A program made the translations under genes and the position numbers. Positions 9,255 through 18,131 of a stretch of DNA of 49,477 nucleotides are shown here, in pieces. This stretch comes from Chromatiales bacterium. GTDB lineage: Bacteria > Pseudomonadota > Gammaproteobacteria > SZUA-152. Under the pieces are notes generated by a model. It did not search any database. It was not told where the DNA came from and saw nothing but the letters and a program-made list of their open reading frames with translations. How positions within the stretch are numbered: position 1 is the stretch's first letter; each line of letters opens with the position of its first letter. The DNA lies in assembly GCA_026982555.1 (NCBI GenBank), contig JALSGT010000118.1, forward strand, positions 1 through 49,477, read 5' to 3'.

Positions 9255-10004
9255 ATGATCCAGTCACTGGGAAAATTCATTTATTTCATCATCAATGGTG
9301 TGGAACTGGCCGTATTTACTCTCGTCATGAACGGGCTGAGCCACTTGCGCAAACTACGCGGCAGCCGTGTTTATTTCACGCTGTTTCGTTTCTGGTGCCG
9401 CAGTTTTGTGCGCGCACTGAGGGTGGATCTGCGCCTGCATCAAAAAAATGTCTCGGCCCTGCCTGAGCACTATATTCTGATTGCCAATCATCCTTCGGCA
9501 CTGGAAGATGTGGGTATTCCTGCACTGTTTCCTGTGCATTCCGTAGCCAAGGTGCAGGTGAAGGACTGGTGGCTGGTGGGGCGTATCACCGAGGCGGCAG
9601 GTAATCTGTACGTGGATCGCGATAACCCCGACTCACGCCGGGCGGTGATCGATACGATGATTGCAGCACTGGAGCACGGCAAAAATATCGCCCTGTATCC
9701 GGAAGGTGGCTGTACAGGACGACGCATCACCCGTGATTTCAAGCTGGGCGCCTTCGACGTATCTCTGCAAACCGGCGTGCCCATTGTGCCCGTGTTCATT
9801 CATTACGAATCCCAGGAAGATTTTGAATGGCAAGACCCGCACACCCTGGTGGATAAAATGTGGCACTTCATCCGCACCCAAAACCACCGGGCCAATTATT
9901 ATGTATTTGACGCTATCGACCCGGCAGATTTTGATGACAAAGTGGCCTATGCCGAACATGTACGCACACTGTATCTGCAATGGCAGGAAAAATATCTGGA
10001 ATAA
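9255..10004 (+). CDS. 1-acylglycerol-3-phosphate acyltransferase-like protein
   Basis: This is a PlsC/LPLAT-family acyltransferase of 249 residues. Such enzymes transfer an acyl chain to lysophosphatidate or related lysolipids at the inner membrane. The catalytic motif NHxxxxD is present as NHPSALED, the second block is YVDRDNPDSRRA, and the third is LYPEGGCTGR. The N-terminus has a hydrophobic stretch likely to hold it at the membrane. It precedes the YiiX/fadE/fadI/fadJ cluster by about 300 bases on the same strand. In this setting it probably acts in lipid turnover or remodelling, but the substrate cannot be read from sequence. It is shorter and less typical than housekeeping PlsC, so I give no symbol. 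Confidence 0.85.
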   Translation: MIQSLGKFIYFIINGVELAVFTLVMNGLSHLRKLRGSRVYFTLFRFWCRSFVRALRVDLRLHQKNVSALPEHYILIANHPSALEDVGIPALFPVHSVAKVQVKDWWLVGRITEAAGNLYVDRDNPDSRRAVIDTMIAALEHGKNIALYPEGGCTGRRITRDFKLGAFDVSLQTGVPIVPVFIHYESQEDFEWQDPHTLVDKMWHFIRTQNHRANYYVFDAIDPADFDDKVAYAEHVRTLYLQWQEKYLE

Positions 10005-10301
10005 AGACACACGCTCACAACGGTCCCCCATTCCTTTAACCTGAAATCCACCGTTGCCCGGCCAGCGGCATCGACTTATCAATACCAGACCGCCTCATTG
10101 CAACAATCCTCTGCGACTTCTTGCCGTACCCAGACGGCTCTCTGAAGAAAACGGCTTTTCAGCCGCCATTTTCACTGATAATTGCAACTTTGCAACTGCT
10201 TCCGGGTCTGGGCAATAATGCTTCTGCAAAAAGCATCACTACGCACTATGATTATCAGACATGGCAAACAATAAAAATCAACATGATCAGGTGGTTACAT
10301 C

Positions 10302-11234
10302 GTGATAAACCCATTTGGCTGGATTGGCAGCCAGATTGTTCGCTGGCTGACTGACGAACGTCCTCTGACGGGAACACCACAATGCAATTTTGACCGTCTC
10401 AGCTTTGAGATGCGTCCTTGTGATGTATTGCTGGTGGAGGGCCGGTCACGGGTCAGTGATGTCATCAAAACCATCACGCAAAGCCAGTGGACGCATGCGG
10501 CGCTGTACATTGGCCGTTTGCACGATATCGAGGATGAAACCACCCGGGAGCACGTCAGCTGGTTATACGATGGCGATCCCAATGATCAGTTAATTATCGA
10601 GCCCATGTTAGGCAAAGGTACCATTGTCAGCTCGCTCAACAGTTACGCACAGGATCATGTGCGTATTTGCCGCCCCACAGGATTGTCCCGTGGTGATGCC
10701 CGGCGGGTGGTGAACTTTGCTGCCAAGCACCTGGGCCGTGACTATGACGTGCGGCAGCTGCTGGATCTTGGCCGTTTTTTACTGCCCTACAGCTTTTTGC
10801 CACGGCGCTGGCGCTCCAGCCTGTTTGAGCACAACATCGGGCCATCCACCCGTACCGTATGTTCGACGATGATCGCCGCCGCTTTCAGCTCAGTGCAGTT
10901 TCCCATCATGCCCGTGGTACACCGTTCGGAAGACGGTAAAATCAAACTCTACAAGCGCAATACGCGGTTATATGTCCCCCGCGATTTTGATACATCCCCC
11001 TATTTCGAGATCATTAAATACCCGATACTGGGGCTGGATGATCTGGCCGTATATCGCCGTTTGCCATGGGATACCGAAGGCGTGATCTGTAATGATGAAA
11101 ATGAATGTTTTATTCCCGGGGTGGATGGTGCCGCGCCAGTCATGGTGACTGATTCGACTGGCAAGCCGGAACAACACGACATCTCTGAATCCGATCCACT
11201 TAAAAGCAAGCCGGCAACGCCGGGAGGACTGTAA
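10302..11234 (+). CDS. YiiX/YebB-like permuted NlpC/P60 cysteine hydrolase
   Basis: The 310-residue protein has the look of the permuted papain-like (YiiX/YaeF) family. Its lead motif is MRPCDVLLVEGRSRVSD. His65 in QWTHAALYIG and Cys187 in TRTVCSTM are the likely catalytic pair. Members are thought to be amidases or acyl-thioester hydrolases acting on peptidoglycan or lipidated substrates. The start is a GTG at 10302; the 297 bases before it hold no gene. The stop overlaps the fadE start as TAATG, so it is translationally coupled to fatty-acid oxidation, which favours a lipid-related role. This is inference from context. Confidence 0.75.
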   Translation: MINPFGWIGSQIVRWLTDERPLTGTPQCNFDRLSFEMRPCDVLLVEGRSRVSDVIKTITQSQWTHAALYIGRLHDIEDETTREHVSWLYDGDPNDQLIIEPMLGKGTIVSSLNSYAQDHVRICRPTGLSRGDARRVVNFAAKHLGRDYDVRQLLDLGRFLLPYSFLPRRWRSSLFEHNIGPSTRTVCSTMIAAAFSSVQFPIMPVVHRSEDGKIKLYKRNTRLYVPRDFDTSPYFEIIKYPILGLDDLAVYRRLPWDTEGVICNDENECFIPGVDGAAPVMVTDSTGKPEQHDISESDPLKSKPATPGGL

Positions 11235-13666
11235 TGTGTATTATCTGGAGTAGTTTGTTTGTCGCCGTAGTGTGGGCAGTGTTTTATTTGCGCCTGCCAT
11301 TGATTATCGGCACCGCAACAGTGGCCGCAGGATTACTGGCAGTCAGCATGTGGAGCGAAGCAAGCGGCCTGGTACAAACGCTGTACTGGGCTGTATTTCT
11401 GCTGATTGCTGTGCCACTGAATCTACCCGTTCTGCGCCGCGCCTTGATCAGTGATCGCGTATTGCTTATGTTCCGCAAGGTCATGCCGTCCATGTCGGAT
11501 ACCGAACGCGAGGCGCTGGAAGCAGGCAGCGTGTGGTGGGACGGCGAGCTGTTTTCCGGCAAGCCGGACTGGTCAAAATTACTGGAAACACCTGAGCCCA
11601 GACTCAGCCCGGAAGAACGCGCCTTTCTCGACGGCCCGACCGAAACGCTGTGCCAGATGATCGATGACTGGCATATCACCCAGGAAGACCGTGATCTGCC
11701 ACCCGATGTGTGGGCCTACATCAAGGACAATGGTTTTTTCAGCATGATCATCCCCAGGCAATACGGGGGGCTGGAATTTTCCGCGCTGGCGCATTCCTCG
11801 GTGGTGATGAAGATTTCCAGTCGTTCCATTACTGCCGCAGTGACAATAATGGTGCCCAACTCTCTGGGGCCAGCGGAGTTGCTGCTGCGCTATGGCACTG
11901 ATGAGCAAAAGGCACATTACCTGCCACGGCTGGCCACAGGCGAGGAGGTGCCTTGCTTTGCATTGACTTCACCTGAAGCCGGATCCGATGCTGCCGCAAT
12001 GACCGACAGCGGTGTCATTTGTAAAGGTGATTTCAACGGTGAAAAAGACATTCTTGGTATTCGACTGAACTGGGAGAAGCGTTACATCACGCTAGGCCCG
12101 GTGGCCACCGTATTGGGGCTGGCCTTCAAATTGTACGATCCTGCGCATTTGCTGGGTGATAAAGAAGAGCTGGGCATCACCTGCGCATTGATTCCCACAG
12201 ACACGCCAGGGGTGGAAATCGGCAGCCGTCATTTCCCATTGAACCAGGCTTTTATGAATGGGCCGAATCGTGGCAGAGATGTGTTTATTCCACTGGACTG
12301 GATTATTGGTGGTGAAAAATGTGCCGGACAGGGTTGGCGCATGCTGATGGAATGTCTTGCCGCAGGTCGTTCTATTTCATTGCCCGCATTATCGACCGGT
12401 GCAGGCAAGCTGATGTCGCGTGCGACGGGAGCCTATGCCCGCGTGCGCAAGCAGTTCAAAACACCCATTGGCCGTTTTGAAGGTGTGGAAGAAGCGCTGG
12501 CCCGTATTGCGGGCTTGACCTATATGATGGACGCGGCACGTACTCTGACAGCTGCGGCTGTGGATCTGGGTGAAAGTCCTTCAGTGGTTTCCGCTGTGGT
12601 CAAATATCATCTAACGGAAAATATGCGCACGGTGGTGAATGACGCCATGGATGTTCACGGTGGCAGTGGCATCTGCATGGGCCCGAAAAATCTGATCGGT
12701 CGTGTATACCAGTCCATTCCCATCGGCATTACTGTGGAAGGCGCAAACATTTTAACCCGCAGCCTGATTATTTTTGGCCAGGGTGCCATCCGCTGTCACC
12801 CGTATGTATTCCGTGAGATGCAGGCAGTGGCAAAAAATGATGAGGCAGAGTTTGACCGCGCTTTCAGCGGGCATCTGGGTTTCGCCATCAGCAATGCGGC
12901 CCGCAGTTTATGGTTAGGCTTGAGCGGCGCACGACTGACATCCTCGCCAGTGCGCGGCCCATCACGACGCTACTATCAACAACTGACCCGCATGAGTGCC
13001 GTCTTTGCCCTGGTATCAGATATTTCTCTGCTGGTGCTGGGCGGCAGCCTCAAGCGCCGGGAAAAACTATCAGGCCGTCTGGCTGACATGCTAAGTTATC
13101 TGTACCTGGCGTCTGCGGCACTGAAACGTTTTGAAGACCAGGATCGCCCTGTTGAGGATCTGCCACTGTTATGTTGGGCGTGCGAACACGCGCTTTATGA
13201 AATGCAGCACAGCCTTGATGGCCTGTTGAAAAATTTCCCCAATCGACCGATAGCATGGCTGCTGCGTCTTTTGGTGCTGCCCTTGGGCAAACCGTTTTCC
13301 GGACCCAGCGATCAGCTCGGCCATCAATGCGCAGATTTGTTATTGTCACCCTCGGACGCACGCGACCGGCTCACCCGTGGGCTATATGTCCCCACGGAAC
13401 CGGGTCAGGCACTGGCTAATCTTGAACGTGCCCTTGAGCTGCAAATCGCCTTGGTGCCACTGGAAAAGAAAGTACGTGTTGCGGTGAAAAATGGAGAACT
13501 GGTACCGGCACCGGAAGCTGAATTGTGGCAACAGGCATTCAATAAAAAAGTCATCAGTGATGAAGAATTTGCACAGTGGCAGGCCGCCGATGCAGCCCGG
13601 TTAGAGGCAATCTCGGTGGATGAATTTGATAAGGCGGCACTGGCCTGTCACGGCAAGCTGGCCTGA
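11234..13666 (+). CDS. fadE: Acyl-CoA dehydrogenase FadE
   Basis: FadE carries out the first step of beta-oxidation, acyl-CoA to trans-2-enoyl-CoA, with FAD. At 810 residues it matches the long FadE type (E. coli about 814), not the usual 380-residue family. Visible parts: N-terminal membrane segments (residues 1-60), the FadE lead-in RVLLMFRKVMPSMSDTERE, ALTSPEAGSDA, GMDVHGGSG-type block (MDVHGGSGICMG), and EGANILTRSLIIFGQGA with the probable catalytic Glu near 502. The remainder is the FadE-specific C-terminal domain. It overlaps the YiiX-like gene by one base and is followed by fadI after 88 bases. Confidence 0.95.
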   Translation: MCIIWSSLFVAVVWAVFYLRLPLIIGTATVAAGLLAVSMWSEASGLVQTLYWAVFLLIAVPLNLPVLRRALISDRVLLMFRKVMPSMSDTEREALEAGSVWWDGELFSGKPDWSKLLETPEPRLSPEERAFLDGPTETLCQMIDDWHITQEDRDLPPDVWAYIKDNGFFSMIIPRQYGGLEFSALAHSSVVMKISSRSITAAVTIMVPNSLGPAELLLRYGTDEQKAHYLPRLATGEEVPCFALTSPEAGSDAAAMTDSGVICKGDFNGEKDILGIRLNWEKRYITLGPVATVLGLAFKLYDPAHLLGDKEELGITCALIPTDTPGVEIGSRHFPLNQAFMNGPNRGRDVFIPLDWIIGGEKCAGQGWRMLMECLAAGRSISLPALSTGAGKLMSRATGAYARVRKQFKTPIGRFEGVEEALARIAGLTYMMDAARTLTAAAVDLGESPSVVSAVVKYHLTENMRTVVNDAMDVHGGSGICMGPKNLIGRVYQSIPIGITVEGANILTRSLIIFGQGAIRCHPYVFREMQAVAKNDEAEFDRAFSGHLGFAISNAARSLWLGLSGARLTSSPVRGPSRRYYQQLTRMSAVFALVSDISLLVLGGSLKRREKLSGRLADMLSYLYLASAALKRFEDQDRPVEDLPLLCWACEHALYEMQHSLDGLLKNFPNRPIAWLLRLLVLPLGKPFSGPSDQLGHQCADLLLSPSDARDRLTRGLYVPTEPGQALANLERALELQIALVPLEKKVRVAVKNGELVPAPEAELWQQAFNKKVISDEEFAQWQAADAARLEAISVDEFDKAALACHGKLA

Positions 13667-13754
13667 CCCATCGTCACCACACGGCATAATGTACACCCCT
13701 CCGTCTCTTCAATAGAAATAGAGAAAAGAGAAATCATAAAAAAGGGAGCAATTC

Positions 13755-15071
13755 ATGAGCGAAAAAAAACGACCCGGCCCGGTAAAAAAAATGATACGCC
13801 CTGTTTATGTGGTGGATGGCGCGCGTACTCCTTTTCTGAAAGCACGCGGCAAACCGGGAATGTTCAATGCCGCCAACCTGGCCATGGGTGCGGGTCGCCC
13901 GTTAATGGCACGGCAAGCCTTTGAGCCGGGTGATATCGATGAAGTAATTATGGGCTGTGTGATGCCGGGACCGGACGAGGCAAATATCGCCCGCCTGCTG
14001 GCACTGCGCCTGGGGTGCGACCAGCACACCCCGGCGTGGACCGTACAGCGCAACTGTGCCTCCGGCATGCAGGCACTGGATTGTGCGGCGCAAAGCATTG
14101 CTTACGGGCACGCCAACCTGGTATTGGCAGGCGGTGTAGAGTCCATGAGTCATGCCCCCGTATTGCTGGCGGAAAAAATGGTGGCGTGGCTGGCAGGCTG
14201 GGCGCGGGCGCGCACGACAGGTGCCAAACTACAGGCATTGCGACAATTACGCCCCGCCTATTTCAAGCCCATTATCGCCCTGCTGCGCGGCCTCAGTGAT
14301 CCGCTGGCGGGGCTTTCCATGGGGCAGACCGCAGAAATTCTCGCCCACCGCTTCGATATTTCACGGGAAAAAATGGATACTTACGCGGTGCGCTCGCACC
14401 AGCGTCTGACCGCAGCACAGGAAGCAGGTCATATGGGGGAAATTGAAACGCTGTACGATACCCATGGCCATTTTTATGATGCCGATGATGGCGTACGCGC
14501 AGATTCCTCGGTAGAAAAACTGGGCACCCTGAAACCAGTGTTCGACCGCCCCTTTGGCAAAGTAACGGCAGGTAACAGTGCGCAGGTGACCGACGGTGCA
14601 GCACTGTTATTACTGGCTTCCGAAAGTGCTGTCAATAAATGGGATCTGCCTGTGCTGGGACGCATTGTAGACAGTGAATGGGCAGGCCTGGACCCCGCAC
14701 AAATGGGGCTGGGCCCGGTGCATGCTATGACCCCCATTATGAAACGTCACAAATTCACGTTAGACGATATCGATTACTGGGAAATTAACGAAGCCTTTGC
14801 CACGCAGGTGCAAGCCTGTCTCGCCGCCTGGAATGAGCCAAAATACTGTCGGGAGGAATTGCACATACGGGGCGTCATGGGTGAACTGGACGAATCGACA
14901 CTCAATGTAGACGGTGGCGGCGTCAGCCTTGGTCACCCGGTGGGTGCCAGTGGTGCGCGTATCGTATTGCATTTATTACATGTACTGGAACGCAATAAAG
15001 CACAGCGCGGCATGGCCAGCTTGTGTATCGGCGGCGGACAGGGTGGTGCTATGCTGGTGGAGAGGGTTTGA
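13755..15071 (+). CDS. fadI: 3-ketoacyl-CoA thiolase (FadI type)
   Basis: This thiolase cleaves 3-ketoacyl-CoA with CoA to release acetyl-CoA, the last beta-oxidation step. It is 438 residues, matching the FadI class (about 436). Catalytic residues are visible: nucleophile Cys101 in NCASGMQAL, His394 in GHPVGASG and Cys424 in CIGGGQGG; EINEAFA is also present. The start ATG follows AAAGGGAGC with good spacing. It lies directly upstream of fadJ with a two-base gap, as expected for the alpha2beta2 trifunctional complex. Confidence 0.93.
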   Translation: MSEKKRPGPVKKMIRPVYVVDGARTPFLKARGKPGMFNAANLAMGAGRPLMARQAFEPGDIDEVIMGCVMPGPDEANIARLLALRLGCDQHTPAWTVQRNCASGMQALDCAAQSIAYGHANLVLAGGVESMSHAPVLLAEKMVAWLAGWARARTTGAKLQALRQLRPAYFKPIIALLRGLSDPLAGLSMGQTAEILAHRFDISREKMDTYAVRSHQRLTAAQEAGHMGEIETLYDTHGHFYDADDGVRADSSVEKLGTLKPVFDRPFGKVTAGNSAQVTDGAALLLLASESAVNKWDLPVLGRIVDSEWAGLDPAQMGLGPVHAMTPIMKRHKFTLDDIDYWEINEAFATQVQACLAAWNEPKYCREELHIRGVMGELDESTLNVDGGGVSLGHPVGASGARIVLHLLHVLERNKAQRGMASLCIGGGQGGAMLVERV

Positions 15072-15073
15072 TC

Positions 15074-17113
15074 ATGACACAAAAAAACTATAAACATTTC
15101 CAGTTAGAAACTGATGCTGACAACATCGCCTGGTTGAGTATCGACAAGGCGAATGCCAGTGCCAATACACTGAATCGCGAGCTGGTGGACGAGCTGGACA
15201 GCATACTGGATGAACTGGAAACCGAACGTCCCAGAGGATTGGTCATTCTTTCCGCCAAGAGCGGCAGTTTTATTGTCGGGGCAGACATTAATGAATTCAC
15301 TACCATTAAAAGTACCGAGCAGGCGCGTGAACTGATCCGTCGCGGCCAGAGCGTGATTAACCGCATCGAAGGTCTGCGCTTTACCACCGTGGCGCTGATC
15401 CACGGCCACTGTTTAGGCGGCGGACTGGAGCTGGTGCTGGGTTGTGATTACCGCATCGCGGAAGATGGAGTGAAAACCCGACTGGGACTGCCTGAAGTAC
15501 GTCTGGGTATTCACCCGGGATTTGGCGGTGCGGCACGTTTACCGCAATTGATTGGCGCACCGGCCGCCATGGATTTGATGTTATCCGGGAGAGCCATTAG
15601 TGCCCGTGCCGCAAAACGCCTCGGCATAGTGGATTTTGCCGTGCCGGACCGGCAACTGAAAGATGCTGCACGCAGCGTGGTACAAAAACCACCGCATAAA
15701 AAACCGCTGCCCTTCTGGAAGTCCGCCACCAACCATGGGCTGGTACGCCCATTGCTGGCAAAAATATTACGTAAAAAAGTCGCCGCCAAGGCACCCAAAA
15801 ACCATTACCCTGCACCTTATGCGCTTATCGATTTATGGGCCAGACACGGTGGCAACAAGCAAGCCATGTTACAGGGCGAAGAGTTATCGGTGGCAAAACT
15901 GGTATTGGGCGATACGGCACAAAACCTGATCCGGGTTTTTTTCCTGCAGGAAAAACTCAAATCCCTGAGCAAAAACCCTTTCCAGGCAACGCGGGTGCAT
16001 ATCATCGGCGGCGGCGTGATGGGGGGTGACATTGCAGCCTGGTGTGCGCTGCGAGGTATGCAGGTCACCGTGCAGGACCGGCAGGAAGCCACCCTGGCAA
16101 AAGTCATTCAGCGAGCGGCCAAACTGTATAAAAAGAAACTGAAAAAACCACGTCTGGTACAAGAAGTGCTGGATCGTCTGACACCGGATAAAAACGGGCT
16201 GGGTATCGCGCAGGCCGATGTGGTCATCGAAGCCATTTTTGAAAATGTTGAAGCCAAGCAAAACCTCTATCGGGAAATAGAGCCCCAAATGAAACCCGGT
16301 GCCTTGCTGGCTACCAATACCTCCAGCATTCCTCTGGACGTGCTCAGTGATTGTCTGTCCGACCCGGCACGCCTGGTGGGCATTCACTTTTTTAATCCCG
16401 TGGCCATGATGCAACTGGTGGAAATTGTCAGCGCCGACAATACCGACCCCGAAGTGATTGCCAAAGCCACTGCTTTTACCCGGCAGATTGACCGCCTGCC
16501 TCTGCCGGTCACTTCTACGCCGGGTTTTCTGGTCAACCGGGTATTAATGCCCTATTTACTGGAAGCAGTGGTGCTGGAATCCGAAGGCGTCAGCCCGCAA
16601 GTCATCGACAAAGCCGCGCTGGACTTTGGCATGCCCATGGGCCCCATTGCACTGGCCGATACCGTGGGGCTGGATATTTGTCTGGCAGTGGCAGAAACAC
16701 TGTCACAATCCATGAACGTAGACGTACCGGAGCGTCTGCGCAGTCTGGTGGAAAGCGGCAAACTGGGTAAAAAATCCGGACAGGGGTTTTATCGCTACCC
16801 CGCGAAGAAAAAAGGCAAACCGGAGATCGAAAAACCCGGCAAAGGTGATTATTTCCCCCCCGATATTCAGGACCGTCTGATGTTGCGCATGTTGAACGAA
16901 GCACAGGCATGCCTGCGTGAGGGTGTGGTCAGCGACAGGGATATGCTGGATGTCGGTATTATTTTTGGTACCGGTTTTGCGCCATTCCTCGGTGGACCCA
17001 TACATTATATTGAAAGTCAGAACACCGAAGCCCTGCTGGAAAAAATGCGGCATATGCACGAAAGCCACGGTGAGCGCTTTACACCCGATGCAAGTTGGAC
17101 GAGTGTTGGTTAG
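15074..17113 (+). CDS. fadJ: Enoyl-CoA hydratase / 3-hydroxyacyl-CoA dehydrogenase
   Basis: FadJ is the alpha subunit of the beta-oxidation complex: hydration of enoyl-CoA and NAD-dependent oxidation of the 3-hydroxy product. The frame is open from 15023, but I choose the ATG at 15074 (679 residues) because GGAGAGGG lies just upstream. The N-terminal crotonase domain shows VGADINEF, HGHCLGGGLELVLGCDYRIA and LPEVRLGIHPGFGG, containing both catalytic glutamates. The dehydrogenase domain shows the NAD fold IIGGGVMGGDIA, NTSSIP, and the catalytic His in GIHFFNPV. It pairs with fadI. Downstream the block is interrupted by an AT-rich islet. Confidence 0.95.
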   Translation: MTQKNYKHFQLETDADNIAWLSIDKANASANTLNRELVDELDSILDELETERPRGLVILSAKSGSFIVGADINEFTTIKSTEQARELIRRGQSVINRIEGLRFTTVALIHGHCLGGGLELVLGCDYRIAEDGVKTRLGLPEVRLGIHPGFGGAARLPQLIGAPAAMDLMLSGRAISARAAKRLGIVDFAVPDRQLKDAARSVVQKPPHKKPLPFWKSATNHGLVRPLLAKILRKKVAAKAPKNHYPAPYALIDLWARHGGNKQAMLQGEELSVAKLVLGDTAQNLIRVFFLQEKLKSLSKNPFQATRVHIIGGGVMGGDIAAWCALRGMQVTVQDRQEATLAKVIQRAAKLYKKKLKKPRLVQEVLDRLTPDKNGLGIAQADVVIEAIFENVEAKQNLYREIEPQMKPGALLATNTSSIPLDVLSDCLSDPARLVGIHFFNPVAMMQLVEIVSADNTDPEVIAKATAFTRQIDRLPLPVTSTPGFLVNRVLMPYLLEAVVLESEGVSPQVIDKAALDFGMPMGPIALADTVGLDICLAVAETLSQSMNVDVPERLRSLVESGKLGKKSGQGFYRYPAKKKGKPEIEKPGKGDYFPPDIQDRLMLRMLNEAQACLREGVVSDRDMLDVGIIFGTGFAPFLGGPIHYIESQNTEALLEKMRHMHESHGERFTPDASWTSVG

Positions 17114-17140
17114 TATTGCCCATTAATGAGGGGAAGCAAA

Positions 17141-17701
17141 ATGAGAGAAACAACCAATATGTATGGTGCCATTTATACGGGAATAAGAGAGTTGAATTTT
17201 TGTCGTACTGATTTCAATCCAAGTGTAGATTCTCTTGCATGGGAGCTTATGCTCTCAAAGCATTATGGTGGAACAATATTCTTGCCATCAAGTAATAGTA
17301 ATGGCTTTGAAGCACTTAAGTATTCAGCTTTGGATGTTGAAATTACAGATGATGGCGTGACTGTAGATGATTTATGGGAATGCACAAAAGAACATTATGG
17401 ACTAACAGCGGCGACAGGAATTATTGGGGCTGCCAGTATCCCTATTAAAAAAATAAAATTGGGTCATAAAGTCTATGGCTCAGCAAGTGAGTATACGAAT
17501 TTGACCAGTCACTATGGTCTCAAATTTTTTCCTAGAGTAAATTTACGGTCTGGATCAAGGTCTGCAAATGCCGCGAAAAGAGTGTTTGGAACGACTAGAG
17601 TTTTTGGAATTATAGGTCGATCACTTCCGTTTACGGCAGTTGGATTAGCCGTGTTTGATGTTATTAGTATTGGCCAGTGTGTGTATAAGAAAAATAACTA
17701 G
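17141..17701 (+). CDS. AT-rich islet protein, possibly STM2901-like
   Basis: This protein of 186 residues is not securely recognised. An ATG at 17126 is in frame, but 17141 follows GAGGGG (17129-17134) with six bases spacing. Composition is much richer in A+T than the flanking fad genes, with frequent ATA, TTA and AAT codons, suggesting recent acquisition. Two hydrophobic stretches are visible: GLTAATGIIGAASIPI around residues 85-100 and a C-terminal segment GIIGRSLPFTAVGLAVFDV. The GRxxPxxxxGxxxxDV ending and the partnership with a DUF1493-like gene remind me of the uncharacterised STM2901 family; this is from memory and unverified. A membrane-inserting or toxin-like role is only conceivable. 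Confidence 0.65.
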   Translation: MRETTNMYGAIYTGIRELNFCRTDFNPSVDSLAWELMLSKHYGGTIFLPSSNSNGFEALKYSALDVEITDDGVTVDDLWECTKEHYGLTAATGIIGAASIPIKKIKLGHKVYGSASEYTNLTSHYGLKFFPRVNLRSGSRSANAAKRVFGTTRVFGIIGRSLPFTAVGLAVFDVISIGQCVYKKNN

Positions 17702-17709
17702 GCATACAA

Positions 17710-17997
17710 ATGACTAATGACAAATTAAGACGTGAATCAGTTATAAAGGATGTCATTACAATTTTTATAAATGCAATAGATTTTCTTAGTGACGATGAAA
17801 AATTATCTGTCAATGAAAATACAGATATAATAAAAGATTTCAAAATGAACACAGATGATGCAACGCTTATGATAATGGATTTAGAAAAACACTTTTCAGT
17901 GAGTCCTGATTATGAGGAGTGGCGTCAAGTATCTTCAATTCGAGAAACGGCTGATTTAATAATTAGGCATCTAGATGAAAAAAGCCCTAACAAATAG
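17710..17997 (+). CDS. Acyl-carrier-protein-like protein without the serine (DUF1493-like)
   Basis: This 95-residue protein starts nine bases after the previous gene and shares its AT-rich composition. Its fold pattern follows acyl carrier proteins: helix, FKMNTDDATLMIMDLEKHF, then SSIRETADLIIRHL. At the position of the DSL phosphopantetheine motif it has NTD, so the modifiable serine is replaced by threonine. DUF1493 is a family of such serine-less carrier-like proteins, from memory often paired with STM2901-type genes. Function is unknown. It ends three bases before the perfect 33-bp inverted repeat at 18001-18083. Confidence 0.65.
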   Translation: MTNDKLRRESVIKDVITIFINAIDFLSDDEKLSVNENTDIIKDFKMNTDDATLMIMDLEKHFSVSPDYEEWRQVSSIRETADLIIRHLDEKSPNK

Positions 17998-18000
17998 CGC

Positions 18001-18083
18001 CAGTGGCTGCCCGAAGTGGCATTTTTTTGTGTATGTCACAAGCTCCATGTTACACAAAAAAATGCCACTTCGGGCAGCCACTG
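18001..18083. repeat. Perfect 33-bp inverted repeat, 17-base loop
   Basis: The arms 18001-18033 and 18051-18083 are exact reverse complements by my reading, starting CAGTGGCTGCCCGAAG and including a run of seven T (left) or A (right). The loop is 18034-18050. It begins three bases after the islet's second gene and ends 48 bases before the fadD start. Such perfect arms imply recent origin or selection. It could be a terminator-like structure for the islet, a MITE, or the recombination scar of the islet. The T-run lies inside the stem, which is unusual for an intrinsic terminator. Confidence 0.85.
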
Positions 18084-18131
18084 AGCAAGGTGATATCCGT
18101 CAACAGGAATTTTTTACAGGAAACTTTAACA

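Noticed and set aside
18001-18083. The 33-bp inverted repeat as a plain intrinsic terminator
   Set aside because: The stem is far longer than needed, and the T-run is inside the stem, not after it. Termination may still occur, but it does not explain the perfect arms.
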